64,000 nucleotides of DNA from Aestuariimicrobium sp. p3-SID1156 (GCF_025144225.1 NZ_JALXXB010000004.1:124001-188000), one strand, 5' to 3'. Shown: positions 51,391-60,760, numbered from the stretch's first letter. The notes: a model not told the origin generated them from the letters alone. Program-made: numbers and translations.

Positions 51391-53940
51391 TCAGCGAACA
51401 GGCTTGGCGTGCCAGATGCGATCCAGGTAGTCCTCGATCGAGCGGTCGGAGGAGAAGAAACCGCAGCGGGCCACGTTGAGGATGGCCTTCTCGGTCCAGC
51501 CGTCCTTGTCGGCGAAGGCCTTCTCCACCTCGGACTGGACGTCCATGTAGGACTGGTAGTCGGCAAGCGCCATGAACCGGTCGTTGTAGAGCAGGTCGGA
51601 CACCAGGGGAGCAGCCGCCTCCTTGTCGCCACCGGTGAAGTGACCGCTGGCGAGCAGGTCGATGGCCCGCTTCAGCGACTCGTTCTCCTCGTAGACCTTG
51701 GAGGGCACGTAGCCCTTGGTCTGCAGCTCCGAGACCTCCGGTTCGGACATGCCAAAGAGGAAGAAGTTCTCATCGCCGACGAGCTCACGGATCTCGACGT
51801 TCGCGCCGTCATCGGTGCCGATGGTGAGCGCACCGTTGAGGGCGAACTTCATGTTGCCGGTACCGGACGCCTCCTTGCCCGCCAGCGAGATCTGCTCCGA
51901 AAGGTCCGCGGCCGGGATGAGCTTCTCGGCCAGAGTGACGTTGTAGTTCGCCGGGAAGGCGATCTTGAGCACGTCCTCGACGCGCTTGTCGGCATTGATG
52001 GTCTCGGCGACCTTGTTGATCAGGAAGATCGTCTCCTTGGCCATCCGGTAGCCGGGGGCGGCCTTGGCGCCGAAGATCACGGTGCGCGGGGTGATGTCGG
52101 CCGGCGACTTGTCCCCGGAGATGATCTGGTCGTAGAGGGTCACGACGTGCAGGAGCTTCAGCGACTGCCGCTTGTATTCGTGCAGGCGCTTGACCATGAC
52201 GTCGAGCAGGTGGCCCTCGGGCAGGATGATGCCGTCACGCTTGGCGAGCAGGCGGATCAGGCGGGTCTTGTTCGCAGCCTTGGCGGCGGAGAACTCCTGG
52301 CGGAAGTCCTCGTCACCGGCGTAGGACTCCAGCTCGGCCAGACGGCTGAGGTTGGCCACCCAGCCCTTGCCGATGGTGGTCGTGATCAGCTGCGAGAGCG
52401 CCGGGTTCGAGATGCGTACGAAGCGACGCGGGGTGACACCGTTGGTCACATTGGTGAACTTCTCCGGCCACATCTCGCTGAAGTCCGGCAGGACCTTGTC
52501 GCGCAGCAGCTGGCTGTGCAGGGCAGCCACACCGTTGACCTTGGAACCGGCGATGGTGGCCAGGTAGGCCATGCGGACCGCACGCTCGGGGTGTTCGGCG
52601 ATGATCGACATGCGACGTGCGCGCAGCTCGTCACCGGGGTAGGCGGCGCGGACCTCGGCCAGGAACTCATCATTGATGCGGTAGATGATCTCCAGGTGGC
52701 GCGGCAGCAGGCGTCCCATCAGCTCGGTGGACCAGACCTCGAGGGCCTCGGGCAGCAGAGTGTGACAGGTGTAGGCGAAGCAGTTGCGGGTGACCTCCCA
52801 GGCCTCGTCCCAGTCCATCTTCTCCTCATCGACCAGGATGCGCATCAGCTCGGGAATGCCGATCACCGGGTGGGTGTCGTTGAGCTGGAAGATGATGCGC
52901 TCGGGCAGCTTGCGCAGGTCGAAGTCGGGGCCGAGTGAGTCGATGAAGTCGCGCAGCGAGGCCGCCACGAAGAAGTACTGCTGCTGCAGGCGCAGCTCCT
53001 TGCCCTGGGGGGTGGAGTCCTCGGGGTAGAGCACCTTGGTGATGTTCTCGGCGAAGGTCTGGGCGCGCACGGCGTCGGCGTAGTCGCCGGAGTTGAAGAT
53101 CTGCAGGTCGAAGGCGCGGGTCGCCGTCGCCGACCACAGGCGCAGGGTGTTCACCCTGTCGTTCTGGTAGCCGGGAACCATGTAGTTGTAGGGCACCGCC
53201 AGGACGTCCCAGCTCGGGAGCCAACGGGAGCGCTCCACGCCGTTGTCGTCATACTTCTCGGTGGTGCCGCCGAAGTTGACGGTGACCGAGGCCTCCGGGT
53301 GCGGGAACTCCCAGGGAGCGCCCAGGGAGAGCCAGTTGTCAGGCTGCTCGACCTGGCGTCCATCAACGAAGGTCTGGCGGAAGATGCCGTACTCGTAGCG
53401 GATGCCGTAGCCGATGCTCGGGATGCTGAGGGTGGCGAGGGAGTCGATGAAGCAGGCCGCCAGCCGTCCCAGACCGCCGTTGCCCAGGCCCGGCTCAACC
53501 TCCTGGGCGCGCAGGGTGGCCAGATCCAGACCACACTGGGCCATGGCCTCCTCGGCGATTTCGCTGAGACCGGTGGCGAGCAGGGCGTTGTTGAGCTGGC
53601 GGCCGAGCAGGTACTCGGCGGACAGGTAGCTAACGGTCTTGGCGCCGGCCTCGCGGTAGCGGGCACCCGACTGCAGCCAGGAGGCCATCATGTAGTGGCG
53701 CACGGTACGCGCCAGGGCCAGGTACTGGTCGTTGACGTTCGAGCGGCTCAGGGCGACGCCCTGGCCGTAGTTGAGCTCGCGGAGGAACTCCTTGACGAAG
53801 CCGTCAACGGTGTGGAGCGGGGACACCACCGGTCCCTTGGCCATCGGGTGGGAGACATCACCCCCGGGCCCGAGATCACCAACCTTGCGGACTGGAGACT
53901 CGTCGGCTGGGGCCTGGTCCTGCTTGGAGTAGATGGTCAC
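51391..53940 (-). CDS. glgP: Glycogen/maltodextrin phosphorylase
   Basis: 849-residue PLP enzyme releasing glucose 1-phosphate from glycogen. Motifs are YLSAEYLLGRQLNNAL, EPGLGNGGLGRLAACF, QLNDTHPVIGIPELMR, VTNGVTPRRF, VKRLHEYKRQ and the PLP-Lys in EASGTGNMKFALNGAL followed by IGTDDGANVE. The long-chain GT35 class without insertion fits E. coli-type phosphorylases. GTG 53940 follows AAGGAAAG; codons further upstream give a Pro/Arg-rich extension. It stands alone, with the osmolyte carrier gene divergent. Confidence 0.96.
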   Translation of the reverse strand: MTIYSKQDQAPADESPVRKVGDLGPGGDVSHPMAKGPVVSPLHTVDGFVKEFLRELNYGQGVALSRSNVNDQYLALARTVRHYMMASWLQSGARYREAGAKTVSYLSAEYLLGRQLNNALLATGLSEIAEEAMAQCGLDLATLRAQEVEPGLGNGGLGRLAACFIDSLATLSIPSIGYGIRYEYGIFRQTFVDGRQVEQPDNWLSLGAPWEFPHPEASVTVNFGGTTEKYDDNGVERSRWLPSWDVLAVPYNYMVPGYQNDRVNTLRLWSATATRAFDLQIFNSGDYADAVRAQTFAENITKVLYPEDSTPQGKELRLQQQYFFVAASLRDFIDSLGPDFDLRKLPERIIFQLNDTHPVIGIPELMRILVDEEKMDWDEAWEVTRNCFAYTCHTLLPEALEVWSTELMGRLLPRHLEIIYRINDEFLAEVRAAYPGDELRARRMSIIAEHPERAVRMAYLATIAGSKVNGVAALHSQLLRDKVLPDFSEMWPEKFTNVTNGVTPRRFVRISNPALSQLITTTIGKGWVANLSRLAELESYAGDEDFRQEFSAAKAANKTRLIRLLAKRDGIILPEGHLLDVMVKRLHEYKRQSLKLLHVVTLYDQIISGDKSPADITPRTVIFGAKAAPGYRMAKETIFLINKVAETINADKRVEDVLKIAFPANYNVTLAEKLIPAADLSEQISLAGKEASGTGNMKFALNGALTIGTDDGANVEIRELVGDENFFLFGMSEPEVSELQTKGYVPSKVYEENESLKRAIDLLASGHFTGGDKEAAAPLVSDLLYNDRFMALADYQSYMDVQSEVEKAFADKDGWTEKAILNVARCGFFSSDRSIEDYLDRIWHAKPVR

Positions 53941-54246
53941 AGTGGGCTTTCCTTCGCATCGAATCGGCGGGGCGAAGGTCCTGGAGCACGGTGCGCGCTC
54001 CGGTGGCACCGCCGCCCGTCCCGGTACCGCCCAGTTTTCCATGCGTTGAGACCTTCTGCCACCTGAACCGGTGCTCCGGTGTGTGGGGAACCCCGCAGGC
54101 CCGACCTTCGTGCCGGCGGCCGTAGGAGGCGGTCTTTTTGATTCCGGTGGGGGAGCCGTGATGGGGTGGAGCGGCGGTGCAGCGTGCCCCGCCCGTCCTG
54201 GTCGCTAATCAGCGGCTGTTCCTGCCCGAAACCCACCTAGGACTTC
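53941..54246. other. Intergenic region between glgP and the BCCT gene
   Basis: 306 bases between divergent genes. It contains a TTTTT run near 54132 after a GC-rich stretch, and GGTGGCAC/GTGCC and CCGGTG/CACCGG-type partial complements, but no stem strong enough to call. No promoter could be placed with confidence: TAGGAC lies only three bases before the BCCT ATG. A riboswitch was considered but no known core was recognised. Confidence 0.35.
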
Positions 54247-55881
54247 ATGAACCACCAACTGAACAAGGTTTCCCCTCGAGTTTTCTGGCCCAGCGCCGGG
54301 ATCATCGCGATCTTCGTTGCCGCGGCGCTGATCATCCCCGGCTCCCTGAAGCGGCTGCTGACAACCGTGAACGGCTCGGTCGTCAATGGGCTGGGCTGGT
54401 ATTACGTGCTCATCGTGGTCGGATTCGTGGCGGTGGCGCTGTATGCCGCCTTCTCCCGCTACGGCGAGATCAAACTCGGGCGGGAGGAGGATGCACCCCG
54501 CTACTCCTTGTTCACGTGGTTCTCCATGCTCTTTGCCGCTGGCATGGGCATCGGCCTGGTTTTCTGGGGTGTCGCCGAGCCGCTCGTGCACTTCGCCTCC
54601 CCCCCTCCCGGCAGCCGGGCCCAGGACGCGCCCGGTCGCGCCCAGGAGGCGATGACGACCACCTTCCTGCACTGGGGGGTCCATGCGTGGGCGATTTACA
54701 TCGTGATCGGCCTGGCCGTGGCCTTCGCCTCTCATCGCAAGGGTCGGCCCATGTCGATGCGCTGGATGCTGGAGCCCCTCTTCGGAGATCGGGTCAAGGG
54801 CGTCCTCGGCGACGTCATTGACATCACCGCGGTGGTGGGCACGCTCTTCGGTGTGGCCACGTCGCTCGGTTTCGGCGTGACCCAGTTCGCTGCCGGCCTC
54901 GAGCACCTGGGCGTCGTCAAGCAGTCGATCGGCCTGCTGGTAATCCTGGTCGCCGTCATCACGGCGATGGTCACCCTCTCGGTGAGTTCCGGCCTGGACC
55001 GCGGCATCAAGTGGCTGTCCAACAGCAACCTCGTGCTGGCCGGCATCCTGATGATCGCCGTGCTGCTGCTGGGCGAGCCCCTCTTTGTGCTGCGCGAGTT
55101 CGTCCAGTCGCTGGGCGAGTACATCCAGAACTTCATCCACCTCTCCTTCCGCACCATGCCCTATCGCGGTGAGGAGGGTGAGGCCTGGTTGGGCGGCTGG
55201 ACCACCTACTACTGGGGTTGGTGGATGAGCTGGTCGCCCTTCGTCGGCGTCTTCATCGCCCGCATCTCCCGCGGTCGCACCGTGCGCGAATTCATCCTCG
55301 GCGTCATGCTCGTTCCCACACTGCTGACCTTCCTCTGGTTCTCGGTGCTGGGTGGCACTGCCCTGTGGCGAGAGGTCGGCGGTGGCGGCGGTCTTGTGGG
55401 CAAGGATGGGGAGGTCGACACCACGAGTGCCCTCTTCGACTTGCTGGCGACGCTGCCCGGCTCGACGGTGCTCATCGGCCTGTTCATGCTGCTGATCGTG
55501 GTCTTCTTCGTGACCTCCTCGGACTCTGCCTCCTTCGTGGTCGACATGATTGCCCACGGCGGCAACCCCAACCCGCCGCTGCGCTCGCGCGTCTTCTGGG
55601 CCGTGGCCCAGGGAACCATCGCGGCAGCCCTGCTGTGGGTCGGTTCGCGTCAGGGTGCGCTGACCGATGGCCTGAGCGCCCTGCAGACGATGGCGATCCT
55701 GGTCGCCGCGCCCTTCTCGGTGGTGATGGTGCTGACCAGCATCGCCACCATCAAGGCCCTCCACCAGGAGCACCGCCGGCGAGTGGCGGCCCAGGAGCGT
55801 GTCATCGCCGCCGAACTGGAGCGCCAGATCACCACTGTGGTGGAGGAGCAACTCGACGGGGCGACTACGGCCTCCCGCTGA
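54247..55881 (+). CDS. BCCT-family betaine/choline/carnitine transporter
   Basis: 544 residues, 12 membrane helices. Secondary carrier driven by Na+ or H+ taking up trimethylammonium osmolytes. The family signature lies in the aromatic-rich helix GGWTTYYWGWWMSWSPFVGVF, followed by ARISRGRTVREFILG; MGIGLVFWGVAEP in helix 3 and SSDSASFVVD in helix 10-11 are also typical. The C-terminal tail (about 505-544) is charged and helical, RRRVAAQERVIAAELERQ, resembling the osmosensing tail of BetP. Ligand among betaine, choline and carnitine cannot be decided. Confidence 0.95.
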   Translation: MNHQLNKVSPRVFWPSAGIIAIFVAAALIIPGSLKRLLTTVNGSVVNGLGWYYVLIVVGFVAVALYAAFSRYGEIKLGREEDAPRYSLFTWFSMLFAAGMGIGLVFWGVAEPLVHFASPPPGSRAQDAPGRAQEAMTTTFLHWGVHAWAIYIVIGLAVAFASHRKGRPMSMRWMLEPLFGDRVKGVLGDVIDITAVVGTLFGVATSLGFGVTQFAAGLEHLGVVKQSIGLLVILVAVITAMVTLSVSSGLDRGIKWLSNSNLVLAGILMIAVLLLGEPLFVLREFVQSLGEYIQNFIHLSFRTMPYRGEEGEAWLGGWTTYYWGWWMSWSPFVGVFIARISRGRTVREFILGVMLVPTLLTFLWFSVLGGTALWREVGGGGGLVGKDGEVDTTSALFDLLATLPGSTVLIGLFMLLIVVFFVTSSDSASFVVDMIAHGGNPNPPLRSRVFWAVAQGTIAAALLWVGSRQGALTDGLSALQTMAILVAAPFSVVMVLTSIATIKALHQEHRRRVAAQERVIAAELERQITTVVEEQLDGATTASR

Positions 55882-55891
55882 GCTCCAGGCG

Positions 55892-56470
55892 TCAGGCCGG
55901 CTCCGGCAGTCCGAGAGCAGCATGCAGGGCAGCAAGGACGAGTTCCCGCGGAAGGCGGGCGTCCTGTCGGAGCACGGCCAGGCCCTGGACGACCCCCCAC
56001 AGGTGCGCGAAGTGGACCGGAGCGGGGATGCCGGGGCTGAGCACCCCCTCCTCGATGGTCGCCGCCACGAGGCCGGTGAACCATTCCGCATGGACGGCGA
56101 CCACCTCCGCCAGGGCGGCGGGCGCATTGCCGGAGCTGTTGATGGCCGGGTCGAAGGCCAGCGCGAAGGCATGGGGGTGCTGCTCGGCCCAGGTCACATA
56201 GGCCATGCCGACCGCGATGAGCCGACGGTGCGGGGGGTCCTGGGGGTCAACGGCCGTCCGCTGGGCCTCGACCAGCTCTGACAGGCACTCCGCCGCCACC
56301 GCAACCAGCAGCTCCTCGCGGGTGGCGAAGTGGCGGCGCGGTGCCCCGTGGCTCACCCCCAGGTGTTGCGCCAGAGTGCGCAGGCTCAGGGTGTCGCGCG
56401 GCTCGGTGCGCAGGTGGTCGCGTCCAGCCTCGATCAGTGCGGTGCGAAGGTCGCCGTGATGGTAGGGCAT
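55892..56470 (-). CDS. TetR-family transcriptional repressor
   Basis: 192 residues. The TetR HTH is LSLRTLAQHLGVSHGAPRRHFATREELLVAV (about 26-56) after the start PYHHGDLRTALIEAG. The ligand-binding half is helical with HPHAFALAFDP and HLWGVVQGLAVL. ATG 56470 is chosen because AGGAG lies four bases upstream; ATG 56482 would add four residues. It is divergent from an SDR gene, and two near-identical 15-base operators lie between the two, so it should repress both genes. Confidence 0.92.
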   Translation of the reverse strand: MPYHHGDLRTALIEAGRDHLRTEPRDTLSLRTLAQHLGVSHGAPRRHFATREELLVAVAAECLSELVEAQRTAVDPQDPPHRRLIAVGMAYVTWAEQHPHAFALAFDPAINSSGNAPAALAEVVAVHAEWFTGLVAATIEEGVLSPGIPAPVHFAHLWGVVQGLAVLRQDARLPRELVLAALHAALGLPEPA

Positions 56471-56482
56471 CTGACTCCTCAT

Positions 56483-56497
56483 GTTGACAGCGTCTAC
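56483..56497 (-). promoter_or_regulatory. TetR-type operator, copy 1 (tetR side)
   Basis: GTTGACAGCGTCTAC is an imperfect palindrome that matches copy 2 at 12 of 15 positions. It lies 12 bases before the tetR start and overlaps its likely -10 region. Confidence 0.6.
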
Positions 56498-56525
56498 CTT
56501 CGCGCCGCAGACTGGGTGCAAGCAA

Positions 56526-56540
56526 GTAGACAGTGACTAC
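56526..56540 (+). promoter_or_regulatory. TetR-type operator, copy 2 (SDR side)
   Basis: GTAGACAGTGACTAC overlaps a TACATT box (56538-56543) that lies nine bases before the SDR ATG. Combined consensus with copy 1 is GTWGACAGYGWCTAC. Confidence 0.65.
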
Positions 56541-56552
56541 ATTGGAGCCGCA

Positions 56553-57335
56553 ATGACACCATGGTGGGCGGGGCAATCGATTCTCGTCACCGGCGCTTCC
56601 AGCGGGATCGGGCGGGAGCTGGCACGCGGATTCGCCCGCGACGCGTCCGCTCTCGTGCTGGTCGCACGCCGCATGGACAGGCTGGAGGAACTCGCGCAGG
56701 AGTTGCGCAGCGCCCACCCGGAACTGGCCGTGCACCTCGTGCCCGCCGACCTCTCCCGCCAGGAGGAGCGGTCGCGCGTGGTCGCCGAGGTCCGCGAGGC
56801 GGTGGGGGAGTTGGACGTGCTGGTCAACAACGCCGGTGTCGGCGACCAGGCCGCCTTCACCGACGCCCAGTGGGACCGACTCGAGCGCGTTGTGGACGTG
56901 AACGTCCTGGCCCCGCTGCACCTCACGCATGAGTTCCTCGGGTCGATGGTGGCCCGCGGTCGCGGCGGAGTCCTGACGATGGGTTCAGGCGCCGGTCACG
57001 TCGCCATCAAGGAGGCAGCGACCTACTCGGCCAGCAAGCACTTCATCGATGGTCTGATGGAATCCCTGCGGATGGAGCTGGTCGGGACCGGGGCCGTCGC
57101 CACCCAGGTCTGCCCCGGACCGGTGCCCACCGAGTTCGACGTGGCAGCAGGCGCTGCCGATGGGTTGAAGGGGCTCCCACCGGTTTTCGAGGTCAGCGCC
57201 GAACGCTGTGCGGAGGATGCCCTGGCCGGTTTCGCGCGTCGTCAGGCCATCGTCTACCCGGGGCGCCCCTACCGCGCCCTGATGGGCCTGTTGCCGCTGG
57301 TTCCGCGCGCGGTCCTGCGACGTGGGGCCCGCTGA
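56553..57335 (+). CDS. SDR-family oxidoreductase, DltE/YqjQ-like
   Basis: 260-residue classical short-chain dehydrogenase. Cofactor loop VTGASSGIGREL (about 13-24), LVARRMDRL for NADP-type recognition, VNNAGVGDQ, and the catalytic Tyr and Lys in YSASKHF with Ser in MGSGAGH region (Gly replaces the usual second Ser). CPGPVPTEF follows. The C-terminus is basic with PLVPRAVLRRGAR and may touch the membrane. Substrate unknown; control by the divergent TetR repressor suggests induction by a lipophilic compound. ATG 56553 follows GGAG. Confidence 0.92.
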   Translation: MTPWWAGQSILVTGASSGIGRELARGFARDASALVLVARRMDRLEELAQELRSAHPELAVHLVPADLSRQEERSRVVAEVREAVGELDVLVNNAGVGDQAAFTDAQWDRLERVVDVNVLAPLHLTHEFLGSMVARGRGGVLTMGSGAGHVAIKEAATYSASKHFIDGLMESLRMELVGTGAVATQVCPGPVPTEFDVAAGAADGLKGLPPVFEVSAERCAEDALAGFARRQAIVYPGRPYRALMGLLPLVPRAVLRRGAR

Positions 57336-57338
57336 CCC

Positions 57339-58340
57339 TCACTCCGTGAGCAATTCGAGGACTGCCTTCTCCAGGGCGTCCTGACGCGCCTTCGCGCTGC
57401 GATGGTGCTTGCGGGCAGCCTCGGCGATCGTCTCCCCTGATTCGTAGTGGTCGATGATGCGCGGGTCGATGTAGGAGGACCGGGCGACGGTCGGCGTATT
57501 GCCCAAATAGCTCGAGACCTCCAGCACCGCCTGCTTGATCGCACGTTTCCGGGACGCCTGGCTGTCGCCCTTCTCCTCGCTCAGCGACAGCGCCTCGGCC
57601 GCGATCACGGTCGCATGCCAGGTGCGGAAGTCCTTGGCGGTGATGCTGCCACCGAACAGCTCCGAGAGGTAGGTATTCACATCGGACGCCTGGATGCGGC
57701 GCCACGTGCGTCCCTCCCTGTGGGCCAGCAGGTGCTGGTCCTCGTCACTGCGCTGGCGCATGGTGTTCAGCGCGGCGACGGCGTCCGGGTCGTCGACCTC
57801 GATCGAGTGCGCAATGCCGGACTTGCCCACGAAACTGAACACCAGCGCGTTCCCCCGGGCGCGGACGTGCTGGCGTTCGAGGGTGGTGAGCCCGAAGGAA
57901 CCGTTGGCGTCGGTGTAGGCGTCGTTGCCGATGCGGAAGTAGCCGACGTCCAGGAGGCGTACGGCGGTGGCGCAGGCCCGCTCCAGCGGCATGCCCTCTC
58001 CGGTGAGGTCCTTCTGAATCTGCTTGCGGGCAGTCGGCAGCAGGGTGGCGGCCTCGGTCACCCGGTCGAACTTGGAGCGATCCCGCTTGGTGCGCCAGTC
58101 CGGGTGGTAGAGGTACTGGCGACGTCCGGCAGCGTCGGTGCCGGTGGCCTGCAGGTGGCCGTTGGGCAGCGGGCAGATCCACACATCTTTCCAGGCCGGC
58201 GGGATCGCGAGTGACTGGACCCGCTCGACGTGCTCCGTGGCGAGGGCATGGCCGCGCTCGTCGCGATAACTGAACCCCCTGCCGGCGCCCTTGCGCGTCC
58301 AGCCGGGCATGGAGGGTGAGACCCTTCGCAGGCGTGCCAT
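57339..58340 (-). CDS. DNA topoisomerase IB
   Basis: 333 residues. Poxvirus-type enzyme that relaxes supercoils by transient 3' phosphotyrosyl linkage. N-terminal GFSYRDERG and IPPAWKDVWICP; catalytic core FRIGN, KSGI, the RTWHAT His in AKDFRTWHAT, and the active Tyr in RSSYIDPRII. All expected residues are present. ATG 58340 follows TAGCGT by six bases. It ends next to the SDR gene stop. Type IB enzymes are found in some Actinobacteria and are often linked to DNA damage tolerance. Confidence 0.94.
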   Translation of the reverse strand: MARLRRVSPSMPGWTRKGAGRGFSYRDERGHALATEHVERVQSLAIPPAWKDVWICPLPNGHLQATGTDAAGRRQYLYHPDWRTKRDRSKFDRVTEAATLLPTARKQIQKDLTGEGMPLERACATAVRLLDVGYFRIGNDAYTDANGSFGLTTLERQHVRARGNALVFSFVGKSGIAHSIEVDDPDAVAALNTMRQRSDEDQHLLAHREGRTWRRIQASDVNTYLSELFGGSITAKDFRTWHATVIAAEALSLSEEKGDSQASRKRAIKQAVLEVSSYLGNTPTVARSSYIDPRIIDHYESGETIAEAARKHHRSAKARQDALEKAVLELLTE

Positions 58341-58346
58341 GCGCAC

Positions 58347-58352
58347 ACGCTA
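58347..58352 (-). promoter_or_regulatory. -10 box of the topoisomerase IB gene (leaderless)
   Basis: On the minus strand TAGCGT ends six bases before ATG 58340. Confidence 0.6.
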
Positions 58353-58565
58353 ACGGCGCTTGCCGGATTCTTCCCGGATTCGCGGAATAGATCGCCCCAG
58401 GGGACGGTTGTAGCCAAGGACAACCACTGGCGAAGGGGGAAAAGGGATGCGTCTGTGGCGCCGACTCTTCGTGGACTTCGCCATGCATGACAGCTGCCGG
58501 TGTTCGTGAGGCCGTGCCTCAACCCCCCTGCTCGTCCCCCCTTTTCTTCTGAAAGTTGTCGCTCC

Positions 58566-59945
58566 ATGTCCACTTCTGTTGAATCCACCCTGCCCGCGGA
58601 CGGTTCCGCACCGGCAAGCGACGCCACCCCCGCGAAGAAGCAGCGATTCCCCTTCTGGGCGCAGGTCATTCTCGGTCTGGTCGTCGGAGCCCTCCTCGGC
58701 TTCATCGCCCGCCAGTTCTCCCTCGACTGGCTCACCGAGACCCTGACCATCGTCGGCAGCAGCTTCGTCCAGCTGCTCAAGGTCGTCGTGGTGCCCCTGG
58801 TCCTGTTCGCACTCGTCGTGAGCATCACCCGACTGCGCCAGGTCACCAATGCCGCCCGCCTCGCCGTTCAGACCCTGGTCTGGTTCGCAATCACCTCGCT
58901 CTTGAGCGTCGTCATCGGCATCGCGGTGGGCCTGCTCACCAACCCCGGACGCCGCGCGTCCATCAGCACCGAGGGCGCCAAGGCCGTCTCCACCCAGGGC
59001 GGCTGGCTGGACTTCCTCACCTCGATCGTCCCCAGCAACTTCCTGGGCGCAGCGGTCTCGTCGAAGGGCGAGGTCACCGACCAGGCCGTGCAGATCACCA
59101 GCACCCTGAGCTTCAACGTGCTGCAGATCGTGGTGCTCGGCATCGCGCTGGGTGCTGCCGCGCTGGCTGTGGGCGCCAAGGCTGACCCCTTCATCGAGTT
59201 CAGCGAGTCGGTGCTGGAGGTGCTGCAAAAGCTGGTCTGGTGGATCATCCTGCTCGCCCCCATCGGTTCGGCGGCCCTGATCGGCAAGGCCGTCGCCACC
59301 TACGGCTGGGACCTGATCGCCCCGCTGGGCGTCTTCACCCTGGACGTCTACCTCGGTTGCGCCCTGGTGATGTTCGGGCTCTACCCGATCTTGCTGAAGC
59401 TGCACGGACTCAGCGTTCGTCAGTTCTTCGCCGGCGCCTGGGACGCCATCACCCTGGCCTTCGTCTCACGCTCCTCGGTCGGCACCCTTCCGCTGACCCG
59501 CGCGGCCACCATCCGCCTGGGCGTGCCCAGTGAGTACGCCTCGTTTGCCGCTCCGCTGGGTGCCACCACCAAGATGGACGGTTGCGCCGCGATCTACCCC
59601 GCGTTGGCGGCCATCACCGTCGCCCAGCTCTTCGGCGTCCAGCTCGGTATCACCGACTACCTGCTGATCGCCTTCGTCTCGGTGGTGGGCTCGGCCGCGA
59701 CTGCGGGCCTGACCGGGGCGATCGTGATGCTGACGCTGACCCTGTCGACCCTCGGCCTCCCGCTGGAGGGTGTCGGTCTGCTGCTCGCCGTCGACCCGAT
59801 CATCGACATGGCCCGCACGGCCACCAATGTGGCTGGCCAGATCCTGGTCCCGGTGCTGGTGTCGGCGCGCAACAAGATCCTGGGTACTGAGCCCTCGGAC
59901 GCCACCGAGGAGCTGCGGGTGGACGCGGTTCCCGCCACCGCCTGA
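58566..59945 (+). CDS. Dicarboxylate/amino acid:cation symporter (DAACS/GltP family)
   Basis: 459-residue glutamate/aspartate or C4-dicarboxylate carrier. The family hallmarks are the Ser-rich hairpin SRSSVGTLPLT, the PLGATTKMDGCAAIYPA helix (NMDGT-like motif with KMDG) and the later VDPIIDMARTATNVAGQ. Eight helices and two re-entrant loops fit the pattern. A polar 28-residue head precedes the first helix. No clear ribosome site is seen; the ATG at 58566 is the first that leads into family sequence. Followed by the second 74-bp palindrome. Confidence 0.93.
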   Translation: MSTSVESTLPADGSAPASDATPAKKQRFPFWAQVILGLVVGALLGFIARQFSLDWLTETLTIVGSSFVQLLKVVVVPLVLFALVVSITRLRQVTNAARLAVQTLVWFAITSLLSVVIGIAVGLLTNPGRRASISTEGAKAVSTQGGWLDFLTSIVPSNFLGAAVSSKGEVTDQAVQITSTLSFNVLQIVVLGIALGAAALAVGAKADPFIEFSESVLEVLQKLVWWIILLAPIGSAALIGKAVATYGWDLIAPLGVFTLDVYLGCALVMFGLYPILLKLHGLSVRQFFAGAWDAITLAFVSRSSVGTLPLTRAATIRLGVPSEYASFAAPLGATTKMDGCAAIYPALAAITVAQLFGVQLGITDYLLIAFVSVVGSAATAGLTGAIVMLTLTLSTLGLPLEGVGLLLAVDPIIDMARTATNVAGQILVPVLVSARNKILGTEPSDATEELRVDAVPATA

Positions 59946-59982
59946 GTTCTCGGCTCGCGGTCACCCCCGCGAGCCACCTCTC

Positions 59983-60056
59983 ACGCAAACCACCCCATCT
60001 TTGTCAGCCCTGCCTGCAATGACAGGCAGGTGTGACAAAGATGGGGTGGTTTGCGT
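59983..60056. repeat. 74-bp imperfect palindrome, copy 2
   Basis: Same length, ends (ACGCAAAC and GTTTGCGT) and AATG tip as copy 1 at 35258-35331. Twelve positions differ; several differences occur at paired positions and keep the pairing (see findings). It lies between convergent genes, 37 bases after the symporter stop and 37 before the RNA ligase-like gene stop. Confidence 0.9.
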
Positions 60057-60093
60057 CGCGCGGGGGGGGTCGAGGGGCTGCCGCTCGGGGCGG

Positions 60094-60729
60094 TCAGCCG
60101 GCAGCCTGCTCCCGGATGACGTCCCACTGGTAGGTGTGGTTCTCGCGCCGCAGCTGCATCAGGGTGAGCGTGGGCACCGCCTCCACCTTCTCCGGGACGC
60201 CCGAAGCCACCGCCCCCAGCGCGTCCTTCACGGCGGTCGCCTCGGTGGGGGCACTGCAGTAGGCAAGGCTCACGTGCGGCCAGAAGTCACGCCACTCGCG
60301 GGCTCCGAGCACCTCGTCGATGGCATCACGCTGCACCTGGTTGAGCTGCATCAGCCAGTCCGAACGCTCGGCGGCCAGCAGCACCCCTTCCTCCTCGACC
60401 CGCAGGTGGTCGAACTCGACCCGCGGGGTCTTGAGCGCCGCGAAGTGCTCGAACACCAGCCCGCCGATGGCGTCCAGTTGGGGAGGGGTGACCTGCTCGG
60501 TGGCGCCGAGCCCGCTCATCGTCAGGTGCAGCCAGGGCGTCTCGACCGGGTCGAGACCCTCGAAGCCGGCCAGCGCGCGGTGGGCGTCCTCGGAGATCTG
60601 CTGCACGGCCGGTGCCTGCTGCATGGTCAGGTGGAAGGCATACTTGCGCATCCCCGGGCGCCATTGCGGGTCGGAGGAGTCCCAGTGACTGCGCATCTCG
60701 GTCAGGCCAGCGGCGATGTCGATCCTCAT
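60094..60729 (-). CDS. 2'-5' RNA ligase/2H phosphoesterase family protein
   Basis: 211 residues with the two HxTx-like motifs of 2H enzymes: HLTMSG (about 67) and HVSLAY (about 152). Family members close or open 2',5' or cyclic phosphodiester bonds in RNA or nucleotides; the Ser in the second motif is an accepted variant. A 40-residue N-terminal part contains a His/Met-rich strand FHLTMQQ. Two ATGs near the start are possible. It is divergent from ligD with 37 bases between, so both are read from one small control region. Confidence 0.8.
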   Translation of the reverse strand: MRIDIAAGLTEMRSHWDSSDPQWRPGMRKYAFHLTMQQAPAVQQISEDAHRALAGFEGLDPVETPWLHLTMSGLGATEQVTPPQLDAIGGLVFEHFAALKTPRVEFDHLRVEEEGVLLAAERSDWLMQLNQVQRDAIDEVLGAREWRDFWPHVSLAYCSAPTEATAVKDALGAVASGVPEKVEAVPTLTLMQLRRENHTYQWDVIREQAAG

Positions 60730-60754
60730 GGGCCCATCGTGGCAGCAACCACCC

Positions 60755-60760
60755 TAGGCT
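60755..60760 (+). promoter_or_regulatory. -10 box of ligD (leaderless)
   Basis: TAGGCT ends six bases before ATG 60767. Confidence 0.6.

Noticed and set aside
53941..54246. Possible riboswitch before glgP or the BCCT gene
   Set aside because: No known aptamer core could be recognised; only a T-run and weak pairing.
54205..56172. Long minus-strand open frame opposite the BCCT gene
   Set aside because: Antisense to a clear membrane transporter; His/Gly/Asp-rich translation without recognisable domains.
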